From Pseudomonadota bacterium (lineage in GTDB: Bacteria > Pseudomonadota > Alphaproteobacteria > Rhizobiales > Rhizobiaceae): a DNA stretch of 23,717 bases. Positions 1 to 8,038 of the stretch are shown here, piece after piece. The notes under the pieces are model-generated. The model made no database searches, was not told the origin of the DNA, and saw only the letters and a program-made list of their open reading frames with translations. How positions within the stretch are numbered: position 1 is the stretch's first letter; each line of letters starts with the position of its first letter. A program made the position numbers and the translations under genes. The DNA lies in assembly GCA_023399465.1 (NCBI GenBank), contig JAEWPB010000048.1, forward strand, positions 1 to 23,717, written 5' to 3'.

Positions 1-275
1 CGAGGACGTTCATCACCCTCGCCACGCGGCTTGCGATCCTGCCAGGGACGCTCGCTGCGCGGCCGGTCGCCGCCTTCGGGACGCGGCTTGCGGTCGCCAC
101 GGGGCTTGTCGCCATGAGGACGGTCGCCTTCGCTGCGTTCGAAACGGCGCTCGCCGGAGAAGCTCTTGGCGCGAGGACGTTCATCACCCTCGCCACGCGG
201 CTTGCGATCCTGCCAGGGACGCTCGCTGCGCGGCCGGTCGCCGCCTTCAGGACGCGGCTTACGGTCGCCACGGGG
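1..275. repeat. 171-bp-period tandem repeat in the rluB tail
   Basis: Bases 1-104 and 172-275 match over 104 positions with only two differences (78/249 and 90/261). The period is 171 bp, or 57 codons, so the frame is kept. The encoded 34-residue block at residues 447-480 recurs at 504-537 and includes DRPRSERPWQDRKPRGEGDE. The two copies are separated by a 23-residue linker containing AKSFSGERRFERSEGDR. Further copies may lie beyond the left edge. Confidence 0.9.
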
Positions 276-1610
276 ACGGTCGCTGGCGCGGGCGTCATCG
301 CCGCGCGCCGGGCGTTTGGGCGCGGCGGGCTTACGCTTCTTGGCGCCTTCGCTCTCTTCGGACGTCTTGAACTCGATGGCGAAAGCCCGCTCGATCTTGG
401 TCTCGGAGGATTTGGGCGCCCCCTTGCCGGCCGCCGGGCGGGCGCCTGGCGCCATCCAGACATTCGCCGTGCGGATCTCGCCGAGCGGCTTCCTCTTCGG
501 CTTGTCGCCGAAGCGATCGCCGCCTTCCTTGCGGCCGAAGCGTTCACCGCCCTCGCGTCCGCCACCGCGACGCTCGTCCCGGCGACCCCAGTCGCCACGA
601 TCGTCACTGCGTTCGCGGCGCGGGCGTTCGTATTCCGCAGTCTCTTCTTCCACGGCAGGAGCGGCAACTGCCGGCTCGTTGTAGATCGGCGCTTCGAAGT
701 TCGCCTTCGCCTCGTCGATCAGGCGCGGTCCGAGCTGGTCGCGCAGCGTGCGGCCACGTACTTCGAGGACCTCGCCTTCCGGCAGGTCGCCCAGCTGGAA
801 CGGACCGTAGGAAATGCGGATCAGGCGGTTGACCTCGAGACCGAGCGCGCCGAGCACGTTCTTGATTTCGCGGTTCTTGCCTTCGCGCAGGCCCATCGTG
901 ATCCAGACGTTGTGGCCCTGCGTGCGGTCGAGCGTCGCCTCGATCGAACCGTAAAGCACGCCGTCGACGGCGATGCCTTCCTTCAGCTTGTCGAGGTCGG
1001 CCTGATCGATCTCGCCATGGGCGCGCACGCGGTAGCGGCGCAGCCAGCCGGTCGCCGGCAGCTCCAGCGCCCGCGCCAGACCGCCGTCATTGGTCAGCAG
1101 TAGCAGGCCTTCGGTATTGATATCGAGGCGGCCAATCGACAGCACGCGCGGCAGGTCTTCCGGCAGGTTGTCGAACACCGTCGGGCGGCCTTCCGGATCG
1201 GAATTGGTCGTCACCAGACCGGCCGGCTTGTGATAGAGCCAGAGGCGGGTACGCTCGATGCCGCGGATCGCGACACCGTCGACCTCGATGCGATCGGCAA
1301 GCGTCGCATTGACCACCGGGGTATCAAGCACGACACCGTTGAGCCGCACCCGGCCTTCGAGGATCATGCGCTCGACATCGCGGCGCGACGCCACACCGGC
1401 GCGGGCCATGATCTTGGAAATGCGCTCCGGCTTGGCCGGGTCGGCCGCAACGGCCGTCGCTGCGTGCCGGGCGGGACGTTCGCTCTTTTCCGGACGCGGC
1501 TTGTCGCCGTCCCGGAAAGCGGCCTTCGGACCGCGGGAATCACGCTTCGGATTTCGGTCGCGATCGAAAGGCTTGCCGCCGGACCGCTTGGGCTTGTCTT
1601 TGAATGTCAT
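1..1610 (-). CDS. rluB: 23S rRNA pseudouridine synthase, RluB/RsuA family, with long charged repetitive tail (3' end cut by window)
   Basis: This enzyme isomerises a uridine in 23S rRNA to pseudouridine during ribosome assembly. No stop occurs before the window edge, so 536 codons are visible and the C-terminus is missing. Residues 1-60 are a basic, disordered leader. Residues 62-110 form an S4 RNA-binding domain (RISKIMARAGVASRRDVE). The catalytic core at about 121-290 carries the family motif GRLDINTEGLLLLTNDG, with catalytic Asp163, and later GLREGKNREIKNVL. The tail after residue 310 is rich in Arg, Asp, Glu, Gly and Pro and contains a 57-residue tandem repeat. Many alphaproteobacterial homologues have such tails, but the usual catalytic part is only 240-300 residues. 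The ATG at 1610 has no strong ribosome binding site, only a weak CAGG. The gene is divergent from tadA across 71 bases. RluB is the likeliest member; RluE or RsuA cannot be excluded from sequence alone. Confidence 0.9.
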   Translation of the reverse strand, partial: MTFKDKPKRSGGKPFDRDRNPKRDSRGPKAAFRDGDKPRPEKSERPARHAATAVAADPAKPERISKIMARAGVASRRDVERMILEGRVRLNGVVLDTPVVNATLADRIEVDGVAIRGIERTRLWLYHKPAGLVTTNSDPEGRPTVFDNLPEDLPRVLSIGRLDINTEGLLLLTNDGGLARALELPATGWLRRYRVRAHGEIDQADLDKLKEGIAVDGVLYGSIEATLDRTQGHNVWITMGLREGKNREIKNVLGALGLEVNRLIRISYGPFQLGDLPEGEVLEVRGRTLRDQLGPRLIDEAKANFEAPIYNEPAVAAPAVEEETAEYERPRRERSDDRGDWGRRDERRGGGREGGERFGRKEGGDRFGDKPKRKPLGEIRTANVWMAPGARPAAGKGAPKSSETKIERAFAIEFKTSEESEGAKKRKPAAPKRPARGDDARASDRPRGDRKPRPEGGDRPRSERPWQDRKPRGEGDERPRAKSFSGERRFERSEGDRPHGDKPRGDRKPRPEGGDRPRSERPWQDRKPRGEGDERP

Positions 1611-1681
1611 TTTTTTGTTTGCCTGAACTTTCGTTCGTGTCCTATCAGGTCACACGACCGGGGTTAAGAGGAAATCGCTGC

Positions 1682-2137
1682 ATGACGCAGACAAAAGGCT
1701 TCATGGATCTCGCGCTGGCCGAAGCGGAAGCCGCCGCAGCGAGAGGTGAAATTCCGGTCGGCGCCGTTATCGTGCTCGATGGGCGCGTCGTTGCCAAGGC
1801 CGGCAACCGCACCCGCGAGCGAAACGACGTGACCGCCCATGCGGAGATCGAGGCCATTCGCCTCGCGGCGCTCTCCCTCGACCAGGAGCGGCTCGTCGGC
1901 GCCGATCTCTACGTCACCCTCGAACCATGCACGATGTGCGCCGCCGCCATCTCGTTTGCGCGCCTGCGCCGTGTCTATTACGGCGCCGAGGATCCGAAGG
2001 GCGGTGCGGTCGACAATGGCGTCCGCTTCTTTGCGCAGCCGACCTGCCATCACGCGCCCGACGTCTATTCCGGCTTTCATGCCAGCGCCGCCGCAGACCT
2101 GCTGATCGACTTCTTCAAATCAAAACGCGACGCCTGA
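1682..2137 (+). CDS. tadA: tRNA-specific adenosine-34 deaminase TadA
   Basis: TadA deaminates adenosine to inosine at the wobble position of tRNA-Arg(ACG), letting one tRNA read several arginine codons. It is a cytoplasmic zinc enzyme of the cytidine/deoxycytidylate deaminase fold. The 151-residue protein has the zinc and catalytic signature HAE (His53, proton-shuttling Glu55) and PCTMC (Cys83 and Cys86), plus the early IPVGAVIV strand. Its length is normal for the family. The frame stays open back to 1604, but the ATG at 1682 is chosen because AAGAGGA at 1666-1672 sits just upstream and the family starts here; the extra 26 upstream residues look non-coding. It diverges from rluB and converges on the lipoprotein gene with a 38-base gap. 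Confidence 0.95.
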   Translation: MTQTKGFMDLALAEAEAAAARGEIPVGAVIVLDGRVVAKAGNRTRERNDVTAHAEIEAIRLAALSLDQERLVGADLYVTLEPCTMCAAAISFARLRRVYYGAEDPKGGAVDNGVRFFAQPTCHHAPDVYSGFHASAAADLLIDFFKSKRDA

Positions 2138-2170
2138 GCGCCGCGTCCTTCAAACTCGTTGCCGATCGCC

Positions 2171-2189
2171 TGCCGTTACTGGAACGGCA
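2171..2189. other. Inverted repeat spanning the lipoprotein stop codon
   Basis: TGCCGTT at 2171-2177 pairs with AACGGCA at 2183-2189 around a five-base loop. The lipoprotein stop codon (2176-2178) lies inside it. No T-run follows on either strand, so it is not a textbook intrinsic terminator. It sits between convergent genes and could help end transcription or protect a 3' end. Confidence 0.4.
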
Positions 2190-2799
2190 ACCACCACTTG
2201 GCGTCCTGCTTGGCCGACACCGCATCCTTGCGCCGGCGCTTTTCCTTCTTCACTTCCGGTTCGCCGAGGTCGTCGAGCTGCTCGGCGGTCGCCACTTCGC
2301 GGTAACCGGTCGGCGGGTCGCTCAGGAAGCGGCGGCCGTCATAGGCGCCCTTCTGCTCGGCGCGGGCGGCACGATAGGCGGCAAGCTGCTCGTCCGTGGA
2401 AAGCTTCTGGCCATTGGCGCGGGCCTGGGCCAGAGGCGAACGGTAGGTGGGGTTATCCTGATTGGCGACGGCTTCCGCCTTCAGCCGCGACCGTGTGTCT
2501 TCCGGCGATTCCAGCCATTGCGGATTGTTCTTGCCGGCGATCGACTGCTGCGGCTCGGCCAGCGCCTGCTGGTTGGCCTTGTTCGGCAGGACCAGGCCCG
2601 GACGGGGCTGGTACTTGAGGTTGGTTTCCTTCGGCGTGATGCTCGTCAGCGATGTCGCGTCGGCCAAGTCACCGAGCAACTGCGCGCCGGACGACTTGTC
2701 CGTTCCGTAAGTCGGCCCCAGGCAACCCGTCAATGTCAGGCATGCTGCAAGTAGTCCTGCGACGCTTACACTTACTCGAAACCCATGCATCATCTTCAT
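2176..2799 (-). CDS. Small predicted lipoprotein of unknown function
   Basis: I do not recognise a named family. The 207-residue protein starts with a signal sequence (MKMMHGFRVSVSVAGLLAA) ending in a lipobox, LTGC, which predicts lipid attachment at Cys26 and anchoring in the cell envelope. The mature part is hydrophilic, rich in Ala, Gln, Arg and Lys, and predicted mostly helical or disordered. A basic stretch (KKEKRRRKDA) lies near the end and the C-terminus is WWLPFQ. A start at 2817 is possible, but the ATG at 2799 has a GAAGGG Shine-Dalgarno (complement of 2805-2810) at good distance and gives a standard signal peptide. It lies 133 bases downstream of ileS on the same strand, with a hairpin between them. 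Similar-looking exported proteins are common in rhizobia; function unknown. Confidence 0.8.
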   Translation of the reverse strand: MKMMHGFRVSVSVAGLLAACLTLTGCLGPTYGTDKSSGAQLLGDLADATSLTSITPKETNLKYQPRPGLVLPNKANQQALAEPQQSIAGKNNPQWLESPEDTRSRLKAEAVANQDNPTYRSPLAQARANGQKLSTDEQLAAYRAARAEQKGAYDGRRFLSDPPTGYREVATAEQLDDLGEPEVKKEKRRRKDAVSAKQDAKWWLPFQ

Positions 2800-2891
2800 G
2801 AAAACCCTTCCAGCCACGCCGACACGTCATATCGACCAACTCGCATGCATGCCGACTGCCGCAAAAATTCGTCCAATTTCGGGCAGATGTA

Positions 2892-2923
2892 CCGGATGAC
2901 GGGCCAAATGGCAAATCATCCGG
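2892..2923 (-). terminator. Hairpin after ileS, possible terminator or attenuator
   Basis: CCGGATGA at 2892-2899 pairs with TCATCCGG at 2916-2923, an 8-bp perfect stem with a 16-base loop. It starts about ten bases past the ileS stop codon. There is no T-run, so termination would be Rho-assisted or partial. It separates ileS from the lipoprotein gene on the same strand. Confidence 0.4.
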
Positions 2924-2932
2924 CAGTTATCC

Positions 2933-5842
2933 TCAGCGCAGCGCCTTGAGTTCCCTGAGCGCCGCCGCGTCGCGGGCGGAGACATCCGGGTATTCGGGAT
3001 CGGAACCGACGTCGGTGGTGATCCGCCAGGAACGCGCGCATTTCGTGCCTTCGGCCAGCGCCGGAACGACGCTCACCTTCGCCACGTCGTCGAGACGGAA
3101 CGCATCGGCAGGCCCTTCGGAGGCCTCGACCTTGATGCCAGAGGTGATGCAGATCTCGGCGAGATCGGCACCCTCTACTGCTGCCAGCAGCTCCGGATCG
3201 GCGATATAGACGACCGGTGCGGCTTCGAGCGAGGAACCGATGCGCTTGTCCTTGCGCTCGATTTCGAGCGCGCCGGTCACGACCTTGCGCACTTCGCGGA
3301 TCTTCTGCCAGCGCGCAGCGACAGCCTCGCTGCGCCACTCCGGCGAAACCTCGGCGAACTGCTCCAGATGCACGGACTCGGCATCCGGATTGCGCGACAA
3401 CCAGGCTTCCTCGGTGGTGAACGGCAGCATCGGCGCCAGCCAGGTCACCAGGCTGTCGAAGATCTTGCGGATGACCGCGAGCGCAGCGCGACGGCGCAGC
3501 GACGACGGCGCGTCGCAGTAGAGCGCATCCTTGCGGATATCGAAGTAGAAGGCCGACAGCTCGACGTTGGAGAAGTCGATCAGCGCACGGGCGATCTTCT
3601 TGAAGTCGAAGGCGTCGTAGCCCTCGCGCACCAGCTGGTCGAGTTCGGCCAGACGATGCAGCATCAGCTTTTCCAGCTCCGGCATGTCTGCATAGGCAAT
3701 CTCCTCGCCCGTGTCGTGGGCGAGCGTGCCGAGCATCCAGCGGATGGTGTTGCGCAGCTTGCGATAGCCGTCGATGTTGGTCTGGATGATCGCCTTGCCG
3801 AGACGCTGGTCTTCCCAGTAGTCGGTGGTCATCACCCACAGGCGCAGGATGTCCGCACCGGCGTCCTTCATCACGTCCTGCGGCGAGACGACGTTGCCCT
3901 TCGACTTCGACATCTTCTCGCCCTTCTCATCCATGGTGAAGCCATGAGTGACGACGGCGTTGTAGGGCGCACGGCCGCGCGTCGCGCAGCTTTCGAGCAG
4001 CGACGAATGGAACCAGCCGCGGTGCTGGTCGGAACCTTCGAGGTAGACGTCGGCCGGCCACTTCAGGTCCGGGCGGTCTTCGAGCGTGAAGGTGTGGGTA
4101 GAGCCCGAGTCGAACCATACGTCGAGAATGTCCATGACCTGATGCCACTTGGCATGGTCGTGAGCCGTGCCGAGGAAACGTTCCTTGGCGCCTTCGGCGA
4201 ACCAGGCATCGGCGCCTTCCTGTTCGAAGGCTTCGAGGATGCGGGCATTGACCGCGTCATCGACGAGCACGTTGCCGTCATCATCGGCGAAGATGGCGAT
4301 CGGCACGCCCCAGGCGCGCTGGCGCGACAGGACCCAGTCCGGACGGTTCTCGATCATGGCGCGCAGGCGGTTCTGGCCGGCGGCGGGCACGAAGCGGGTC
4401 TGGTCGATCGCCGACAGCGAACGCGAGCGCAGCGTCGTGCCGTCGCCGAGTTCCTTGTCCATGTAGACGAACCACTGCGGCGTGTTGCGGAAGATGACCG
4501 GCTTCTTCGAGCGCCAGGAATGCGGATAGGAGTGCTTCAGGCGACCGCGGGCGAACAGCGCGTGGCGCGCGATCAGCGCCTTGATGACGCGGTCGTTGGC
4601 GTCGCCCTTCTTGCCCTTGTCGTCGATGACGCGACCGGCGCCACCTTCGGCGTCCGGGCCGAAGCCGGGGGCATCGGAGGTGAAGAAGCCGGCGTCATCG
4701 ACGGTGAACGGGATGGCCGAGGAAATGCCGCGCGCCTCGAGTGCGCGTGCCGAATCCATCCAGGCGTCGAAGTCCTCGCGGCCGTGGCCGGGCGCGGTGT
4801 GTACGAAACCGGTGCCGGCGTCGTCGGTGACATGGTCGCCATCGAGCAGCGGCACCTGGAAGTGGTAGCCGCCACCAAGGCCGTGCAGCGGATGGGCGCA
4901 GGTGACTGCCGCCAGTTCTTCCGGCTTGATGTCGCGGACGAAACCGAAGGTGACCTTGGCCTTGGCGGCCGATTCATCGGCAAGCCGCTTGGCGAAGATC
5001 AGCTTCTCGCCCGGCTGCGGCCCGAAATCGTTCTCGGCCGAAGTGACTTCGTAGAGGCCATAGGCGTAACGCGAGGAATAGGCGATCGCGCGGTTGCCGG
5101 GGATGGTCCATGGGGTCGTCGTCCAGATGACGACGGAAGCTCCACGGAGAGGCTCCGGACCTTCGGTCACCGGGAACTTCACCCAGATCATGTCGCTCTC
5201 GACGTCGGCATATTCGACCTCGGCCTCGGCAAGCGCCGTGCGCTCGACCACCGACCACATGATCGGCTTGGAGCCGCGATAGAGCTGGCCGGACTTGGCG
5301 ATCTTCATCAGTTCGCCGGCGATGCGGGCCTCGGCGTGGAACGCCATCGTCGTATAGGGGTTCTCGAAGTCGCCCTCGATGCCGAGGCGCTTGAACTCCT
5401 CGGTCTGGACCTTGATCCAGCCGGCGGCGAATTCACGGCATTCCTGGCGGAATTCGTTGACCGGAACCTCGTCCTTGTTCTTGCCCTTCTCGCGGTACTT
5501 CTCCTCGATCTTCCATTCGATCGGAAGGCCATGGCAGTCCCAGCCGGGGACGTAGTTGGAATCATATCCGCGCATCTGGAACGAGCGGGTGATGACGTCC
5601 TTGAGGATCTTGTTCAGCGCGTGGCCGATATGGATGTTGCCGTTGGCATAGGGCGGGCCGTCATGCAGGACGAACTTCTCGCGGCCGGCGGCAGACGCGC
5701 GCAGCCTCTTGTAGAGGTCCATCTTCTGCCAGCGGGCAACGAATTCCGGCTCCTTCTGGGGAAGGCCGGCGCGCATCGGGAAATCCGTCTGCGGCAGATA
5801 GAGGGTGGAGGAGTAATCGACTTTATCAGCGGTATCGGTCAT
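2933..5842 (-). CDS. ileS: Isoleucyl-tRNA synthetase
   Basis: IleS charges tRNA-Ile with isoleucine in the cytoplasm and edits mischarged valine. The 969-residue protein is a class Ia synthetase with HIGH at 71-74 (GNIHIGHALN) and KMSKS at 643-647. The CP1 editing domain lies between them, seen in WTTTPWT (240-246) and GTGFVHTAPGHGREDFDAW (343-361). The start MTDTADKVDYSSTLYLPQTD fits rhizobial homologues; the ribosome binding site is weak. The C-terminal zinc knuckle of enzymes such as E. coli IleS is degenerate: the first CxxC is CARS (935-938), and the second pair is replaced by a VSARD stretch near 954-958. The 258-base gap up to ribF has TTGACC on the minus strand (6004-5999), a possible -35 with no convincing -10, so ileS may have its own promoter. 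Confidence 0.98.
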   Translation of the reverse strand: MTDTADKVDYSSTLYLPQTDFPMRAGLPQKEPEFVARWQKMDLYKRLRASAAGREKFVLHDGPPYANGNIHIGHALNKILKDVITRSFQMRGYDSNYVPGWDCHGLPIEWKIEEKYREKGKNKDEVPVNEFRQECREFAAGWIKVQTEEFKRLGIEGDFENPYTTMAFHAEARIAGELMKIAKSGQLYRGSKPIMWSVVERTALAEAEVEYADVESDMIWVKFPVTEGPEPLRGASVVIWTTTPWTIPGNRAIAYSSRYAYGLYEVTSAENDFGPQPGEKLIFAKRLADESAAKAKVTFGFVRDIKPEELAAVTCAHPLHGLGGGYHFQVPLLDGDHVTDDAGTGFVHTAPGHGREDFDAWMDSARALEARGISSAIPFTVDDAGFFTSDAPGFGPDAEGGAGRVIDDKGKKGDANDRVIKALIARHALFARGRLKHSYPHSWRSKKPVIFRNTPQWFVYMDKELGDGTTLRSRSLSAIDQTRFVPAAGQNRLRAMIENRPDWVLSRQRAWGVPIAIFADDDGNVLVDDAVNARILEAFEQEGADAWFAEGAKERFLGTAHDHAKWHQVMDILDVWFDSGSTHTFTLEDRPDLKWPADVYLEGSDQHRGWFHSSLLESCATRGRAPYNAVVTHGFTMDEKGEKMSKSKGNVVSPQDVMKDAGADILRLWVMTTDYWEDQRLGKAIIQTNIDGYRKLRNTIRWMLGTLAHDTGEEIAYADMPELEKLMLHRLAELDQLVREGYDAFDFKKIARALIDFSNVELSAFYFDIRKDALYCDAPSSLRRRAALAVIRKIFDSLVTWLAPMLPFTTEEAWLSRNPDAESVHLEQFAEVSPEWRSEAVAARWQKIREVRKVVTGALEIERKDKRIGSSLEAAPVVYIADPELLAAVEGADLAEICITSGIKVEASEGPADAFRLDDVAKVSVVPALAEGTKCARSWRITTDVGSDPEYPDVSARDAAALRELKALR

Positions 5843-6085
5843 GGGAGCGGCTATCGTTTCTGGCGCCCGGCGAAGGGTCGCATGTCATGGGAAATGTTGG
5901 TGACATAAGGAAAGCGTCCGGCGAGGACGCCAGAAACCCGGACCCTCCGGCAGCTTTCAGGCAGCGCGGAAGGCCGGGCCAATAATTCGGATAGCTATGG
6001 TCAACCGAAAAGCACACATCTTGCGCGGCTGTTTACGGGTTTTTCGGGCGATTGAAAAGGGTCCATGCGCCGATCGGTCTCGTAA

Positions 6086-6101
6086 ATGGTGTACGCACCA
6101 T
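6086..6101 (-). other. Short hairpin at the ribF stop codon
   Basis: ATGGTG at 6086-6091 and CACCAT at 6096-6101 form a 6-bp stem with a TACG loop. Read on the minus strand, the hairpin begins at the last base of the ribF TGA and is followed only by TTTACG, so terminator function is weak at best. Confidence 0.3.
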
Positions 6102-7081
6102 CAAAAAGCAATCGCCTGGTCGATCAGCCCGAGCGGGCGCACGCCTGCCAGCAGCGCCCTCGCCTCGTCGCCGTCGCGATGGATCTGCTCGATCATCGGC
6201 TCCAGCCCGTCGAACTTCAGCTCGTCGCGCAGGCGTCCGAAGAAGGAGACGGAACAGGTCTCGCCATAGAGATCGCCCGAGAAATCGAAGACATAGGTCT
6301 CGAGCAGCGGCGCACCGTTTTCGGTCACGGTCGGGCGGCGACCGTAGCTGGCGACACCGTCATGAAGCGTGCCGTCCTGCCGGCGAAAGCGTACCGCATA
6401 GACCCCGGACTGGAGTTCGGTTTCCGGCGGGAGTTGCATGTTGGCCGTGGGGAAGCCGATCGTGCGGCCGAGCTTCTGGCCGCCGATGACCGGCGCCTCG
6501 ACCGTAAAGCGATAGCCGAGCGACGCCGCCGCCTCGACCACCTCGCCGCTGGCGAGAAGCTCGCGGATGTGGCTCGACGAGATCACGTCGGTCGCCTCGT
6601 CACGGAAGGCATCGAGCAGCGTGACCCCGAAGCCGTTTTTCTGGCCCGCCTCCATCAGGAAGGCAGGGCCGCCTTCGCGCCCACGGCCGAAGTGGAAGTT
6701 GAACCCGGTTACCACCTGGCCGGCATGGAGCCAGTCGAGCAGGATAGAGTGGATGAATGCATCGGCCGAGCGCTGCGAGAAGGCGATGTCGAAGGGGTAC
6801 TCGATCACCGCATCAAACCCCATCGCCTCGAGGATGCGGGCTTTCAGCGGCGCCGGCGTCAGCCGGAAGACCGGCGTGTCGGGCTTGAAGACGGTACGCG
6901 GATGCGGCTCGAAGGTCAGCACCAGCGCCGGGCGCCCGCTCGCTTCGGCAAGCTCCAGCGCACGCTCGAGCACCGACTGATGGCCGCGATGCACGCCATC
7001 GAAATTGCCGATCGCGACAACGCCGGACTTCAGGCGTTCGGGCAAAGGTTCCCTGGATTCATTGCGATGGAAAACGGTCAT
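6101..7081 (-). CDS. ribF: Bifunctional riboflavin kinase / FAD synthetase
   Basis: RibF phosphorylates riboflavin to FMN and then adenylylates FMN to FAD. The 326-residue length is typical. The N-terminal adenylyltransferase domain shows AIGNFDGVHRGHQ (23-35), FNFHFGRGREGG (about 127-138) and the ISSSHIR signature near 167-173. The C-terminal kinase domain shows GRTIGFPTAN (205-214) and the ETYVFDF stretch carrying the kinase glutamate. The ATG at 7081 is preferred over a TTG two codons earlier, because GAGG lies six bases upstream within the preceding stop region. Only nine bases separate it from the HAD-IIA gene, and the Shine-Dalgarno overlaps that gene's stop, so the two are probably translationally coupled. 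The same protein order is seen in other rhizobia as far as I recall. Confidence 0.96.
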   Translation of the reverse strand: MTVFHRNESREPLPERLKSGVVAIGNFDGVHRGHQSVLERALELAEASGRPALVLTFEPHPRTVFKPDTPVFRLTPAPLKARILEAMGFDAVIEYPFDIAFSQRSADAFIHSILLDWLHAGQVVTGFNFHFGRGREGGPAFLMEAGQKNGFGVTLLDAFRDEATDVISSSHIRELLASGEVVEAAASLGYRFTVEAPVIGGQKLGRTIGFPTANMQLPPETELQSGVYAVRFRRQDGTLHDGVASYGRRPTVTENGAPLLETYVFDFSGDLYGETCSVSFFGRLRDELKFDGLEPMIEQIHRDGDEARALLAGVRPLGLIDQAIAF

Positions 7082-7090
7082 TATCAAGCC

Positions 7091-7939
7091 TCACGCCAGT
7101 CGCGGCATCCAGAATTTCGGCGCCGCATTCTCGCGCTCCAGCCAGGCGTTGAGAAGCGCCTCGTCGGTGCGGCCGTGCAGAGCATAGTCGGCGGCGTGAA
7201 TGCCGCCGCTGATATAGAGAAGATCCAGCCCGTAATCGAGCGCACCGCGAACGTCGGTCGGCATGCCGTCACCGATCGCCACCACCCGGTCAAGAGCGAC
7301 GTCGCCGCGCACGTCGCGGGCGGCGGCGAGCGCAGCCTCGTAGATCGGCGTATGCGGCTTGCCGGCGATGCGGGTCTCGCCGCCGAGCTGGTTGTAGTAG
7401 ACCGCCAGCGCACCGGCGCAGGGGATGATGCGATGACCGCGCTCGACCACCAGGTCGGGATTGGCGCAGATCATCGGCACCTTGCGCGCCTCGAAGGCGA
7501 CCAGCATGTCGTGATAGTCTTCCGGCGTCTCGGTCTCGTCGTCGAAGAAGCCGGTGCAGACGATCGCCTCCGCCTCGTTCTCGCCGACGCGCTCGACATC
7601 GAGCCCGTCGAGGATCGGATTATCGCGATCCGGCCCGAGCAGGAATACCTTCTTCGGCCCCCTGGCGATCAGTTCGCGGGTGACGTCGCCCGAGGTGACG
7701 ATGCGATCGAAGGCGCCATCGGCGACGCCAATCATCTTGAGCTGGCTGATGACGCCCGGCGACGGCCGCGGCGAATTGGTGATCAGCACCACGGTCATGC
7801 CCGCGGCACGCGCCTTGACCAGCGCCTCGGAGGCGGCGGCAAAGGCGTCGATGCCGTTGTGAAGCACACCCCAGACGTCGCACAACGCCACATCATACTG
7901 GCTGACGATGTCCTGAAAACTCTCGATACGCTTGGCCAT
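7091..7939 (-). CDS. HAD-superfamily class IIA protein (TIGR01459-like)
   Basis: This is a 282-residue HAD fold of the NagD-like IIA subclass. Motif I is DVWGVLHNG (Asp21 nucleophile), motif II is VLITNSPRP (51-59), motif III contains AGKPHTPIYEAAL, and motif IV is AIGDGMPTDVRGAL. Known IIA members dephosphorylate sugar or nucleotide phosphates, but the substrate of this branch is unknown to me. Unusually, the second motif I aspartate, normally the general acid/base, is tryptophan (DVW instead of DxD); this appears to be a branch feature. The ATG at 7939 follows a GGCGGGAAAG ribosome binding site. The frame is open to 7999, but the extra 20 residues do not fit the family. It precedes ribF closely, suggesting a role in flavin phosphate metabolism, which is inference. 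The chrA stop lies 99 bases upstream. Confidence 0.88.
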   Translation of the reverse strand: MAKRIESFQDIVSQYDVALCDVWGVLHNGIDAFAAASEALVKARAAGMTVVLITNSPRPSPGVISQLKMIGVADGAFDRIVTSGDVTRELIARGPKKVFLLGPDRDNPILDGLDVERVGENEAEAIVCTGFFDDETETPEDYHDMLVAFEARKVPMICANPDLVVERGHRIIPCAGALAVYYNQLGGETRIAGKPHTPIYEAALAAARDVRGDVALDRVVAIGDGMPTDVRGALDYGLDLLYISGGIHAADYALHGRTDEALLNAWLERENAAPKFWMPRLA

Positions 7940-8038
7940 AGCTTTCCCGCCTTCCATGCAATTCATGGCTGACATCGCAAAGGAACGCCACGAAGGCAAG
8001 GAGATTTGCCGTGACCTTTCGAAAAATGCGGCAGGGCT

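Noticed and set aside
3368..5908. 846-residue open frame on the plus strand opposite ileS
   Set aside because: It is antisense to a confidently identified IleS and shows no recognisable domain. Long antisense frames are common in GC-rich genomes with strong third-position bias.
5826..6017. 63-residue minus-strand frame overlapping the ileS start
   Set aside because: It could be an ileS leader, but it has no Shine-Dalgarno and does not end in a coupling overlap, unlike the helicase leader.
6086..7972. 628-residue plus-strand open frame opposite ribF and the HAD-IIA gene
   Set aside because: Antisense to two conserved genes, with composition typical of a shadow frame and no ribosome binding site.
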